From positions 126,001 through 186,000 of the forward strand of contig NMRA01000272.1 of NCBI GenBank assembly GCA_002633005.1: a stretch of 60,000 nucleotides of DNA, written 5' to 3'. The notes beneath the pieces are model-generated. The model ran no database searches and was not told where the DNA came from. It saw only the letters and a program-made list of their open reading frames with translations. Source of the DNA: Phoronis australis. Lineage: Eukaryota > Phoronida > Phoronidae. Position 1 is the stretch's first letter; every line of letters begins with the position of its first letter. Made by a program: the position numbers and the translations under genes. Below are positions 19,617 through 34,600 of the stretch, piece after piece.

Positions 19617-22600
19617 GTAATTGTTACTTAATACCTTACACAAAACAAACACACGTTATGTAAATGCCTGAGTGTGAAGAGCCGTTTGTAGCAGTATATC
19701 TTTAGACCATCCATTAATGGCTCTGTGGTTGCATTCTTAAATCCTCCTCTATCCATTGGCCTCTGACAACACCACTGCTTGAAATGTGATTAGACTCGCT
19801 AAGATGGATCATCGGCTATTATTATATATGGTGTATGCCTCTGGCTCCAGAAATCAATGGAACCTGTTGCATTCACTTCAGGAAATGCTTCACTAAGCCG
19901 TAAGATCAATAAGGGATTCACCTTTCTCTTAGAAGTGTCAATGGACAAAGTGACCCAACCTCACTTGAAAGGTTCACCATTTCTGCATTCACTTATTTTC
20001 TGTGAAAGCTGCCTACAGAAAAATCTCACAAAATTTAAATAGAAATAATCAAAGGCGTCTAACGTTGTGAGAATGCCCACAGTTTCTCAAAAAAAAAAAA
20101 AAAAAAAAAAATGTGCAGTGTAGCTATGATATAGAACATTATATTTTGTTAGTTATCTTTAATGAAAGAAATAAAAATTTGCTGTCTGCCATATTGTGAC
20201 CTAAAGTGATGATATGTTTTTAATACCCATGTCTTCAGGTGTTATGTTTTAATTTCAATCTGTAATAAAGTTCTAATAAAAAGACATTAATTAAATGAAT
20301 GAATGCGTATCCAATGTAACCAGACAAATGTTGAAATGAAATTATAATTAAAATGCAATATTGGGTTTTTAATTCCAATTTTACATTGACATTTTTCTTG
20401 TTAGGTTTTTATTTGACCTGTAGAGAAGAAGGTTGATTGGTATGAGTGGAAATGTCAACTTTGACATCTGATTTCATTTTTGCTTAGACTCTTAACAACC
20501 CTTGCTGAATGGCTTTTGATATTTATGAATAACAGTTACCAAAACTCTGATCGGTTGATTTCTTGTTCATTTTGATTTTGAGAAAACTGTAGAAAACGCA
20601 TTCACTGTGGTTGCATGATTTTCAATGTTTAAAGACCATAATTGTGACGTAATAGCTAAATTTCAAGACATCTGTTCCTTTGGACATTTAGGAATATCTC
20701 AATCAAGTTTCACTGGGTTGAGTACATGCAGTCCTAATCACAATAGTCTTTCATTTCCTGTCCTTGTACCAATTTATGCTGCCTTCATTGTTCCCCATTG
20801 TGCTTAAAGCTCTCTGATTTTATGAATGAGACTCATTTTTGTGAACTAATAGTGTTAAGTAATTGCACCTATTTACCTGGTACTTGTTGAGATTTCCATT
20901 GTGTTATCATGCCAGGTGAGACTACAATCCTAACCATTATCTAGACCAGGGGTGTGAAAGGGCTGATTTCAAACCACTGCCATTGTTTATACAGTGGTTT
21001 TCAGCTGTTATGACTCAGTTTGACTGACAGCCATTTACTGTAGTTTCTGGTGCATGCCAATGTACAAGGGACACTCATTCTTCCCTGAACACCCCTAAGA
21101 ATTATATGACATGCAACAAGTATTTACCCATTATACTTAATGAGCATTAATTTTCCTGCAAGTATTCCAAAAATTAGGCATTCACACTGTAAAGCTTCAG
21201 CAAACAGTATATGCGAAATGTATTATTGACTTTATGTTGTCAAGTGAAGGAAATTCAGTGGGAACTGAAAACACATCACCTGTTGTGGCTATCTGTAATC
21301 CGCTCAGCAGGGGTCATGATTATTCCCCAACAACAGGTCATATTGGAAAGGATCCACTCAACTGACCAGTCAGAACTTGGGGTACAATAACATCTCACCA
21401 ATTTCGGACAAAAATTATTGCTAAAATTCCACTTTAGTCGTATAGCTTAGCATTTTTGTTATATCTGCAGAATTTTTTGAAATGTTGTCTCCTGATGAGG
21501 CTGATAGGTATGGTATTGAATTAAAAACGCTAAAGCGTTTCATAGTGCTGTGATAAAATATCATTAATTTTGGGCGCAATTTGATAGACAGCAGAAATTA
21601 ATTTTTTTCATTTCTATCTTAAAACATAAGACCAAATAACTATGTTCCATCTCCTGCAAGTTATCATAGCTACAGTACAATCAGACTACTTGTTTTGTAA
21701 TATTGTGGGCATTCATAACAATTTTGAAAAATGAAAAAATGGTCAATTTTAGCAATTGGTGAGATTTTACTGTGCATTGAGAATATGGATTTTTACTTTA
21801 TTTTTTTAACTGTGTCTACTCGTTTCGTGTCAGCTTTTTTAGTGTAAAAGCATCTCTAAATATGCGGGACTTTACTGTAGTCGAGTTTGAGAAGTCAGTA
21901 GTTAAGGTAATGAAACTTAAACATCATGAGTCATTCAAGAGGATCCGAAATGAATTAGTTCACTGTGTACCTGTATGTAGTTAAAGAAGTTCTGCTAATT
22001 TTGTACCATACTAATCACCCTTATGTGTGGTCACCTAGGGAACTCATTTGATAAGACCACACATGTGTCACTACTGTTGGTCAAACAGGTATTGGGGGTA
22101 ATGAATTCAGAAGGAACATTCTTTGCCTGTTTATAAGTGATCTTGCAGGGAGTGGGATGTGAGATTGATTTATTAATTTAGATACACTACATTACCTATG
22201 ACCATATGTAACCCATGGCTTTTGTTGATATCACTTGCCCAGGTGCACATTTCAGTTTATCTAGACGCTTAATATCTGTCTACTACGTAACTGTTAACCA
22301 ATTTGCTGAGAAAAACTACACCTTTGAAGATTTTCACGTGAAACTGTTTTATTTTGGCTACTTAAAACTGTTGACGAATAAATCACATAGTTAGTATTTG
22401 TGAAATTGGGGATTAGACAATCTCACAGAAGATGGCCATTTTGAAAAAAACTTGTTATTGTCTCATCAAGTCATGAAATATTTGTATTTTTACGTGTCAT
22501 TCCTTAACATTGAATGTAGTGGGGGTTGTATGAACCATCAACAGGCCAGCTCTGTCTTCAAGTATGCTGCCATAAATACTTTGGAGCTTTCTCTTGATAA

Positions 22601-25600
22601 AGTTGTGGCTTAAAATTTTTCGTTGACACCTGTTCAGCATGGACCATGTCAGCAAGTCAACAATAAACTAAAATTTTCTTGCCAATTATTTTTGTTAGAA
22701 AATTTATGAAAAAATACTATTTATACTTTTTATCATATTGCGTACCTCATTGAAGAATCTGCAATGTATTTTTGTAAACAAGCTCAGGGAGTACTCCTGT
22801 TTACAAATGAGCAGATGTGAAATATTTTTTCTTTTTTTACGTCTCTTTCTTCTGTTTCAGGGGATTGTGTGTTGGAAGATCAAGTGCATTCAGTAAGTAC
22901 CTCACATCTGTTACCACTACACTAATCTGGAATGGTTAACATTCAGTTGAAATACATGTTACAGAGCACATGTATCATGTACAAAATTCTGTCAGTTTTT
23001 TTCAAGGATGTTGTATGATGACGTCTTCACTCTGTGCAGCCATCTTGGATTTCAACATGATATGGTACAGAATTTGGATTTGACACAAAATCGAGTGGGA
23101 GGAGCAAAACAGGTGGAACTTAAGTTCTAATCAGGCCAACAGTGTCTCTGAGACTGGGATAGTTGAATATAACTAATTTGCATATGACCCGGAGTCAAGG
23201 GACACGCACAGACGACATTTAAAGAGGATTGTCTGTTGTGGATTTTTAAGTGGCGACATTTAATGGTGGATTTCTATAACTGGGAACTGCTATCTCTAAA
23301 GATCACATGAGCATTGTGTGGTTGTTTTATAATCCATGTATGTTGTACAAGTATTATAATGGTTGCAAATTCAAAATTTCTTTGAAAATCTTTGTTTGCC
23401 AAAGCCGTTAAGTACAACCGGCATCTGTGGGAACTACTGGCTGCTTCGTAGTGGGTGGAGAAGGAATTCTCATTTGGATTTTATGGAAGGAATCTTTAAA
23501 TATCACTGTACATAAACTGAATTTGCCCCATCAAAAGCCTAATGGGCAATAATAGCCACTGGAATCTTGTAATTATTCTCTTATTCTTTGTGCAAATTTA
23601 CTGTTATTTTGTCTGATCAGTGTTCTCTATCAAAATGTGATAGTCTACACCACCTCGTCATCTCCTATCTGTCTCAACTGCCAGTGTGTTGATTGTAAAG
23701 GTTAAGAGTTGGTTGATTTAAAATACTTATAATTTGACACAAACTATTTTAAGAGTGAATGATAATAGCAGGGTGTATTGGGATTGATAATGATGTTGAC
23801 ATAGGTAATGATAATGATATAATGAATGGTTTCAAAATCTTATGGTAGTGCATTTTGTAGTCAAACAAGTGAAGTCATTTCACTTTCACACTGAAATATT
23901 TGCCAGAATTGTAATTTTCCATTTTTCAAAGACTGATTACTTTACTGTAAATAATCAAAAAATTACCAGAAGTCGTGTTATGGCATCTACACAGTACAAA
24001 CGATGCTTCTAATGGACTAAAATTTTCTTAATCTTTATATCATGGAGAAATTTGACAAAATAGAGTTTCGCTCATCAGCCGAATTGTGGAGAATGACAAA
24101 CAAGTGAGGAATAACTGTAATTAGTAAAATGCTCAAAATTTCACTTAAAGCTTTGTGATTTATGGTAGCTTTTCAGTAGCCAGTTGACCATACGTACAAT
24201 GAAGTTGTTTTTCTCAATGATTATTTTTGTTGACAAATTTGACAAAATAGAATTTTACATGTCCACCTTACTTCAAACATTTGGTGATTAAAACTTTATT
24301 TGCAAAGAAAGAAACATTTTCCAATCTTTTACTGTTTTCAAGTTGTTCATTTTTTTCAAATTTCTTTCCCTTTATATTACCTTATGGTTACCTATGTGTA
24401 TTCTTTCTTAAACCCTGCAGTTCTTTCTGTCATCAATACTCCTAACTGGTTGGCCCCTTTTTCAAGTAAATATTGTTTACATTTTATGTCTATGGGTGCT
24501 TTGTGTTCAGCAGATTAGCTGTTAAATAACCATCTCTTTTATGGGTATATAGCAAGGTGCTCATTTTATTGGACATCCACTCGAAATAGGAAAATGCAGA
24601 CGAGGGTATTTGTAGGAAATGCTTGTGGCAAATATAAGCAAATACATAGAATGGTCCTTGAAAAATGAGACATTGTTTGACAGTATCTGGGAAATGAACT
24701 GTGGCATTTTATGAACTTGGTGTCCATCAGCTGTTAAGTGACATGGAAAGTCATGGTTTTTAATTAAGACTGAATGGAAAGCAATTTCATTGATGTTGAT
24801 ACTTAGTCCTTGTCACTGAGAAAGTTTGAAGCTTTCATGCTTTGATTTGTGTAGTATTGTTGACTAAAGAGATTCTTTGTAAGTTACAAGTCTCAACTTA
24901 TTTCAAATTGTATTTAATTTGCAAACAATGCTTCATAAGCAGTAAATCACTATTGCGTGTATTTTCCAAACAGATTAAGGTTTTCAAACACAACGTGTCT
25001 GAAACTGCATTCAAGTTTCTTGTGAACATGTTCTCATTTAATCCTTTGGGCTGTTAGTTTTACCACATTCCGCACATTTTGATTGTGGACACAGCTGAGA
25101 CGGTGCTTATTGTGGCTGAGGGTCTCTGCATAATTCTAGTTGTTCAAATATTATCTAGCACCACACTTCACCCAACCTAAGGACAAACATCAAATGGTGT
25201 GGACAAGCTGAGCTCTCCAATGTGTACTCATCTCAGTTGTCTATGTCTTCAGACCCTTTTAGACCAACTCAACTCCAGTATAAAAGGAGCGTTGATGTAA
25301 ACTGTGAAGATAGAGTAGTCTTAATCCTTCAGAGCAGCTTCAGTAGTTAATGCAACCTGATGTTATTGCTTTCTAATGCACAGGTAGTGAAAGGTAATGC
25401 AAGATATGACACTGCTGTGCAAACCTTATTCACACATAATTTTTGAAACATAAAGAATTGTACTGTATGTGTTCTTATACTAATTAAGTAGAGTGATTAT
25501 AATGGTAGAAGGGTGTCTGTTTGAATAAAATATACGGTAACCAAATAGTTACCCCGGGTATGCCATTGTTAATAGCAACATTTGCCGATATTACAATGAG

Positions 25601-28600
25601 ACCAAAGTTAACCTTTCATGTTGCTTCGAAGCGTCGATGTTCCTCATCGATACAAGATTGGAGTTCAGTCTTTCATGCAGAGCGACACTCCCCAAAACAT
25701 TGGTGGGCCAATGTGGATGTTAAAGCCCTGGAGGAGGCTGGAGGTACTCCTATGGAAGACATGTACAGGATGAACTGCTTAGTTGAATGACTTTTCATGA
25801 CCCGTTCCCCTTCCAAAATGTTGACTTTTCTGATTTGATTTTCTCCTTTGGGATAGTGAAACTCCAAAATAAAAGATTCCTTTTTCAACTACACAAATGG
25901 ACAAAAGTGTCTAATAAAATCGCTGTTTTAAGCTTTGGTTGCAAAATTGTGCCCATTTATGACTACATGGCATTTCTTGTTGTAGTGTAGTATTAAAAAT
26001 TCCTCTGTCTAAGAATCCCTACACAAGGATTACTAGTAAGTTAACGACTACAAAAATGTGGTGCTTCTGGTGTTTTTTTGTGGCAGATCCAAACAAGTGA
26101 GCACCTTTTTTGAGCCCAGTCTCTAAATGTATGTATGTTCTTCTAATTTTCCAGCTGCACCACCCAGTCAAAATGTAGTTGAATATACAGTCCAGGAACG
26201 TAAATTAGCATTCTTGATATCCCACGGTGTTTGAAGTAGTGACAAAGATCAAGGAAACATGGAAGGGGCTGGGTTTCTAATGAGCTACAGACGAATGCTA
26301 GTAGAACTTCTGACCAGCCATTTGATGACCTGCCCTAAAATTCTCTGGCAGATCTGCCTTCTTATGGTGATAAGGCTAAACTCCAAAGACATCACTTGTG
26401 GTCTAGTTTTGTTCACAAACATGGTGATCAAATGTGAGTGGCCAAACTAAGATCATTTTGCTCAGTACAATTATGTGTCAGGTACAGCAAAAGCTTTTAA
26501 GCATAGTTTACGTAAAATCAATCTATGAAACTTTGACTGATGGGACTAAGACAAGAGTTCTGGTGATCCGCCTTTTTGAACACTTGTCTTAAATGGTTGA
26601 TTCTTGCGTCCTCTGGTTGGTTGTAAGGTGACATTGCCCAGCTAGTCTTGCATTATTGCTTTTAAATCCTCAAATGACTGTGTCGTTATCCTGAACATGT
26701 AAATGAACTTATCCAGTAGAGGGCAGTTTAAGAAAAAGCATGTCAATCTAACAGACTTAACAAATCAGGAGAGAAGCACCTGTGGTCATTGTATAAAACA
26801 AATGTGGACCAATTCCTCTGACTTAAGGTACATGAACCTTAAGAGATTGCCATGGAAATTGGTCCATGTTTGTTTCAAATATCAATTGTAGGAATAAGGC
26901 TGTTCCGGATTACGCAGTGAGAGTCGAATCTCGCTGTATTTACCCACAGTTTCACAATATTCCTTAAGCACTTTTGTGGCCTCATTTTTGCGCCATTGGA
27001 GCTCCACATGTTATTTGTTGTCATATTCTTTATAAGTTCTTCTCACCTGCGTTACTCTATTCATCCTTCCAATGCCAACGAAGCGTTGCTGCTGTGTTGT
27101 GGATTACAACTTTGGTGGGGAAAAATATCCGTGGATACATCGTTTTAAGTTTGGTTTCTGACATACCCTGTGAAAATGTGCCTGATATTCCTAAAGGAGG
27201 CCAATAAAAACAATGCGCTTTCTTAGCCCTCCTTTCTAAACAAAGGAGAGTTCTATAGGTGATGCTATTGTGATATTTGTGAAAGTGTGAAATTAAGAGT
27301 TCATTGTGTATGTGCTCTCAGTGGTCCTTCTCTGTCTGGAAACTGAGTCTGGTGTGTTTATATTGTGCTCCTGCATGGATGCCCAACTTCATAGTCTGTG
27401 TTTAGTGAACTCTGTCTACCACTGTCAAGACTGTGAGACCATGAGAAGAGATTTCTTCTAACAACAGCATTGTGTTTGAGCTCAGACCAATTATTGAACT
27501 GGGGTTTGAGTAAGTACTGAGCTGGAATTATATGCAACTCAATAACCAAAAACATAAATTTCCCTGTGGAGGTTCTGGCTTTTTAAGGATACCACCTTTT
27601 TACCTTCTCAAATACCATTATGGTTTGCATTTAGGAAATGTCAATGTTATACATTGGATAAAGCCAGGTAAAACTGTCAAGCCATCTGGAAGTAGAGTGT
27701 CACCTCCTTTGTAACAATTCATGGTTACTCTGAAACATTTTTAGAAAATTTGTAATAATTTACATATAGTTCACAATTACTAGTAAAATTGAAAAACAAA
27801 TGTGCTTTTTATTTAGTGTTTTGCTATTTGTAAAGATTCATCAACTGTTGACAATTTTATTACGAAAATTTTGAACTATTTTGAAGTGAGAAATTAATGT
27901 TCATTATTGCTGAAGCAGGGTGTAATATAAATATATAAATTAAAGAAACTAAAACCAGATGCTAAATTGACAGGAGTACAGTACTAGGCATATCAAATAT
28001 AAGCTAAACGTGCAAATACAAAATACTCCTTGAAGACCATGCAACTCCTAACATTGCTGGAATGTGATATTCTAAATCATATATATCATAACAAATGCAG
28101 TCATGCGAATTCCTTCGTTTGATCACTATGAATGGCTAAGCATATACCTATATGAGTATCAACACATTCAACATTTCTGCCTCAGTAATCAAGCCTGGGA
28201 TTGTGAAAACTAGTCTCGCCAACAGTGGACAAGATCAAAAAATTGTTTCATTTTAATGACCTGTATTGACCACAAGGGGTATTCTCTGATGAATGCAGCT
28301 GTATGCTGCTGTTGGTTATAGGTCACTGGCTGGTTATCAGGTAGTTGGAACTGGTCAACCGAATTGACCTCACCTGTTGACATTTATACCTTTGTCCCCT
28401 GTCCTTTGCCCATTAATAATATGTAATAATTCTGTTTGGGAGTTGTTCTGCCCAAGACATATGTGTCCTGGAGGGGTAATTTTGCTGGATAATATTTGGT
28501 AATAATTTCCTAAGTGTAGCTATTACAGAACCCATAATGTGAATGATAAATTTTAAGTTTCAAATGTCAGTTTCGGTGTACTATTGATATCAACTGCCTG

Positions 28601-31600
28601 TGATAGTTCACCTGGTAACAGATATAGGTATCTGAATTAGGGATTTGGGTATCTCAAGTGGTGAATTTGGGAGAGTTCAAGATACTTTTATGACAGTTTG
28701 GTAAACAGTGTGAAAAAACACTTGAAAATTTTTCATGAATGGGTCAGCCATTGATAATACTTCAAGGGTTAAAGAAATAACATAAAATATGATAAGCCTA
28801 TCCTTTTTGAACTCTGATGGACTGTGTTTATTACGATTTATCATTGAATTGTATTTCATGTTACACAGAGGATTCTCATTTTTTTAAAAGTTAAAAAATC
28901 CTGTCTGGTTGTTTAGATTAGAAAAGGACAACAGTAAAAAGATTTCACTGTCAGGTGAAAATAATGCTAAAATTTACTGTAAAAGTGGTATGAAATTGAA
29001 AATTTTGTTAAATGTTCTTGTTGATAGCTGTGTCTATACACAATACTAAAATTAAAGTAAAAGTCTCTTTTATGTGGGGCCTTGTCAACAAGTCTGTACT
29101 TTCAACCAAATGTCTACAAAGTCATAGAATTTAACTAAAGAAAAGTTTATATTTTTCGGAAACATTAACCATGTAGAAATGAATTTTTGACTTAATAACA
29201 CTCTGCAGTTGATTGGGTCATGTGATCATGTCTTTTTAATAAAATTTAGTAAAATAGAAAGGCACATTCTTAGCAAAACAGTGATATCAATAATATTATC
29301 AAATTTTGTTTTATATAAATGTTTCACATGAAATCTCGTAAAAATGTTACAGTTATCATTTCATTTTCATTTTGTGCTACCTTTCATTTCATTCATAAAA
29401 GTACCGGCATTATTTGTAAATCCCCTTATACAAAAGTGGAGTTATTTAAAAACAATTCCTAAGGTCCTAAGGGTGTTTTGCAGAACAGTAAATAAAGCAA
29501 ACTGTCAATTCCACACGAATCCAATCAGCCATGTCTGAAATATGGTGTTCCAAAGGTAGCCAAATGTGGACATTTTTCTATCCTCCTAGATTTCTTTAAA
29601 GTTATGTTTGTGGAAAATTAGTGCACTTCTCTGCAGTGGTATGTCCCAAACTGGGTTTCCCTGGCACCCATGTAATGCCACTGAACTGTTCTGATTCCTT
29701 TCTACAGACGTCTCCTGGGCCCGGTCTCCAATCTTTTTACTCGAAATGAAACTCGAAATTAGGTTTGGCATTTTCTACTCTACTTTTGGGCGAACTCAAG
29801 ATAAGTGTCTATTATTCTATGCTAGAGTATACAATAACTTACGTAGATAATTTATTGCCCTTAGTTCACAGTTTGTAAACCCAATATTAGAGCAATAAGT
29901 TCGAGTTTGAACTCGAAATTTCGAATTTTTACTCGAGTTTGTACCACGAATATAAGGGTCTTCAAGGGCAAACTTGAATTAGAAACTCCTATGCATGAAC
30001 TATAATGTATTCGAGCACAGTCTGATAATCAATTATCTTAAATTCGCACAAAAGGAGCAGAGAAATTGCCAAAAATAGTTTCGAGTTCGTTTTGAGTACA
30101 AAGATTAGAGACCGGGCCCTGGTGTCTTTGATTTGGAGCACAGCGTTTTTCATTATCAGGACTTAATTCAACATACATTTCTACCCTTACCCAAGTGTTT
30201 AACGTGGCAATAAACTCGCCTTTGGCCGTGAAAAAATAAGTTTTGATTTAGACGACTTTCTGTGAGAAAATTGGTCTAAAATTGTTCTTACTCGCACGAG
30301 GAGGGATTCCCGGGCTGTGAAGGAACTGGCATTTTAGTAGTGCTTGAGAACATGCTAATCTCTTGAAATGACTCACAGTGACAAGCCCATCAACCCTGAT
30401 CTCAAGCAAAAACAAACTGTCAGTTCATCTCTCATATCCCAGTAAGGAACAGGTTGACGATGGTATCGTTGACCGGATGGCTGAATGTTACGCGTAAAGT
30501 GATTATTTGCGGGGCTTCTAACATGAATTAGGTTCCCACGTAATTTGTGCATAATGTTCACCTGCATAATTACTCTACGCCTCTAGCCGCAAGTAATTTC
30601 TTTACGCTTCTAACAAGAATTAACCTACGCCCACGTAATTTCGTAATTTATGTGCCTAACATTCACCCATTTGGCCAACAGTACAGGCTAGTTTGTGGTA
30701 TGTGGTTAATATCAAAAGTGTTTTTTGACAGAATATGGGTTTATAGAAATTTTAATATTTCATTAATTATGCTTTAATTTAACTCAGACAGCTGAATGCC
30801 CACTGGCACTTTAGTTTTCAGGAAATGGATTTTCTGTAAGCAGGAAATACTTGCAAATTTTTGTTATCATCTTTGTAAAAATTTCATTTTGTACAATGTT
30901 TCCCGCAAGAACTTGACAGAATTTGCACATAAACTCTAAAAATCTGTTTTTAGGTGCTAGACGTAATAAAATAGCAAAATGTGCTTGAGTTCAAACTTGC
31001 CTGATTGGTTTTTCAAACTCGTCAGCTGTGTTCCAAGCTAGTCTCTATGACATTCGCAATCGTTACCTCGTATGATGATTTACTGTTGATAGCATAATTC
31101 TCCTCCTTGTTAACACCCATGCTCTGTACTCGCCCTCCCCCAATTTACGATTCAGACTTCATTATAAGTGCCCAACTGCTCATGTCAGTGTATCCGGCGA
31201 TCCTCAGTTTACGATTGAGACTTCATTTCAGTGCCCGTGTTGGTTTGAACGCTGATTTAATCAAATTTGACTCCAAAAAATGCAGAATTTACTTAGTCAG
31301 TTTCAAGAGTGGAACCATGCCCCTTGGGCGGCAAAATACCCAATCCAACTGCTCTTTCCTGAAGGAGACAGGGAATTGTTCTTTTTGACTCGTGCTCATT
31401 CCAATATCGTCTTGCTCGTGTGCAAAAGGCAGTGAAAAGGTTTGTGCTCAGATGTTTGTGTGAGGAGTGCATGGCCAGCTATGTGTAAGGTTTGGATAGG
31501 AAAATTTAAAAATATGTTATGTCAAAACCTGGTTCATGTTACTGATGTTGTGTTTACAATCAGCCAGTACTTAAGTTTGAAATCAATGCAGTTCCCTGAT

Positions 31601-34600
31601 CAACTGTTTAGGTAAAGGCCTACTCTCAGACTCCTCACAAATTTTAAGCCTATATAAATGTCTATAGACACCGGCCTTGATTTTAGCTAATGTCTTGCAG
31701 AATGCTGAAAATTGTCAATTTGTAGTAAAATCACAAAAAACAACATATTTTGCTGTTGAATATCTCTGGTCAAAGCCAACAATTTCAAGAAGTCTATACC
31801 TCCAACAATAATCCTGATTTAGATTTTTCGGCCTCAAAGTGATAATGTCTCTCTGAGTGTGTTGGCTGTGTGTTTGACCATAACTTGTCACCCATAATAT
31901 CTTATGGAAAGGTCCCAATTCAACCAAATCTTTTTTGTTTATTTACACAAATTCTCATTGACAGATCAAAGTTGCACCTTAAAAGAAATCACAGTAGAAG
32001 TTAAAAAGTTCTCATATGGTCTATCTTTATCACTTTTGTGACAGCTCAAAGACACATGTGGCTAACCTACACCAACCCCTCTGCCTCCAAGCAGTTGGTG
32101 GTACTTAACCTCCTAATGTTCTATTGTTGCACACCCTTCTTTTCATCTAGCCTGAATCACTTGGGTGAGCTGTTATAGTAATGTGCCTGCGGCAATTTAG
32201 TCATCTATAATCACTTACGGAACACTAATCAGTGTCACCATAAGCAATGACCATGTAGTTTCGAGAAATATTTAGCTAATATGGTTTTGATTTATGAATT
32301 CTCTGCTGTAGAAAACTCATATGATCCTTTACAATGCCCCCTTCCTTTGATCATCCAGACACCTATGAATTCTCATACTCAGGATTCGACTCAACTTTTT
32401 TGCAGTGGTAGAAAAACGTATTGTATGACTGACTTAGTGTTTGAAAGGAAGTACCATGAACACACTACTGAATTGGATTCCTGAAGAATGGAGTTAATGC
32501 CTCACTTTGCTTTTCACATTTTTTATGTCTGTATTGCGATCAGCTATAGAACTTTAAAACTTTAGTGGCATTGAAGTGATATATAGCATACTTATACTAA
32601 TGGATGTTAGTGATTAGCAGGGATCAGGGCACATCTATGGACCAATTGTACTGTGTATGTGCAGGTTTGGAAAAGGTACTGTGGTATTCTGTGAAGCTTT
32701 TATTCGGATTTTAATATTTCAGTCTCTTGGCTATTATTGACCTCTTCAGTTTATCTGTATCATAAATGCAGTAGTAGTTGTTGACATGCCAAAATTCCAT
32801 TATTTCTCAGTTCAGTTTGCTTTATCTCATAAGAATCAATACATAACAAATGACTGAATCACATAGTATGACAGTCTACCGGGGATTTCTGATTAAGTGC
32901 TCATCACCAGAAAGTGCCCGTGGGTTTTTTCCGGAAATGACGGAAAATGGCCCCCATGGAACAAAAAGCTACTGGTGATTCTTGGAATGCGTTTCCCCAA
33001 AGATGTGATCATTGTGATCGTGGAAAGGGTTGTTTTGTGCAAAAGTTGGCCATTTTAGATTGACTAGTGACTCTTAATTGCGGTTATATTTTTGTCGTAT
33101 CCAGTGGAAATTGACCTATTATCTTTGCACTTGTATCAAGTTTTACAGCCACAGCAAAACTACTATCAAAATATTATTTGGTTCAATTTCAGAATGTAGA
33201 GTTTGTTTAACACACGGAATTCTTGTTCTGGGAAAGCTTGGTCTGTCAAATCATACTGACAATCAAATATTTTCAACAGAAATTGTTCTGTTCAATGAAT
33301 GTCAAGTGTTGACATAAAATGGGCAAACTTAACATAGCTACCCTCTACATGGTAATCAAATAGCACATAGTCGTCGCTGTGTCATTTGGTCATTTCCGAG
33401 ATATCAGGATGCATCAACAGAATAGCATAATCAAGTTTCCGAAAAAGTGACTTGCTGACTTTGTCGAAAATCCCTGCTACATTTGTTATTGTTATGCAAA
33501 ATTGTAAGGTAAAGTATAGTGTAGTGCTATTGGGAACTGCTGTTTATGGTGGTTTTTATGTATTTAATTTTCTACTTCCAGAACAACAGTGTGTGGCGTG
33601 ATCACCCCTGTAGGGTATGTTCCTGCCAGAATGCTGTTTCTGTCTGTGACCCAGTTGTCTGTCAGGATCCTGGCTGTAGCACAAGGAGGGTAAGTGCTAC
33701 TGTGTAAGACAACATGATCGCCCCCTGTTGGTTGTCTTCCTTAATTCCATCTGTCTGAGAAATGATCTAGTAGTTGAAAACTGAAACCTCAATGCCAATT
33801 GTGTGTAATGTAAACCAAACAGAGCTCAGTTGACTGCACATTCCATGCGATTAGGAAGAGGTCATTCATAAGTTGTTGAGGTGATGTGCTCCATTAAGTC
33901 CAAGAGATAACACAGCCCACATACAGTCTCAAACAATGAAGCCACCCTGCTTGTTACAAGGATACATTATATTTTCATTGATGTACTAAGCATTATTTCA
34001 GAAATAAAACATTGAAAATGAAAAAAAAAGTTTATAGACTTTTTGTTTTTTGTTTTCCTATAAGCATACTAGACCATTTCTTGATTATTGATTTTTGTTT
34101 TAAATTCAAACTCTTGTTGATACAAATGGCTGATGTTTTGTTAAACTGTGAATTTTATCACCAAACTCAAAAAATTCAATGAGTTCTCATTCTTTAACTA
34201 CTGCAATGTTCTGTTTGTTTTGCAACTTGTGTTACATTTCAGAGTTTTTTGTTAGATTTATTCATTTTGTTTTCCATTTAAAAAATTGATATTTGGTTTC
34301 CACAATGCTGTTAGGAATTTTTGATTACTTGTTAACTTAGAATAAAAAACAAGGATAACAAATTGTAATTCTAATCTTCTATGTTTCAGCCAGTTCTGTC
34401 TACAATGTGTTGTGCAGGATCTATATGTCCAGTTATCTATGTGCACTGTCTGTATGAGTTACTATATAACTATATATAAAGATCTACATGCCCAGTTATC
34501 TATGTGCACTGTGTGTATGAGTTACTATATAACTATATATAAGGATCTACTTGCCCAGTTATATATGTGCACTGTGTGTATGAGTTACTATATAACTATA

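Larger units (their letters stand above)
19617..22860 (+). other. FRAS1 intron 1
   Basis: This intron of 3.2 kb has a poly(A) tract at 20089-20111 and a terminal-inverted-repeat element at about 21383-21775. Otherwise nothing recognisable was seen. Confidence 0.7.
22893..33581 (+). other. FRAS1 intron 2
   Basis: The largest intron, 10.7 kb. It holds a family 3 repeat (26030-26185), a family 2 repeat (29190-29575), an element with a target duplication (29719-30117), fragments of the CTCACCAATT family near 23910-24090 and 24230-24260, and a TATAAAAGG sequence at 25279-25287. No coding exon was recognised. Confidence 0.65.

Noticed and set aside
27072-27161. 29-codon frame starting MPTKRCCCVVDYNFGGEK, faintly like the start of a THAP zinc finger
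   Set aside because: The cysteine spacing does not fit a THAP domain and the frame ends at once. It may be chance or a very decayed transposase start.
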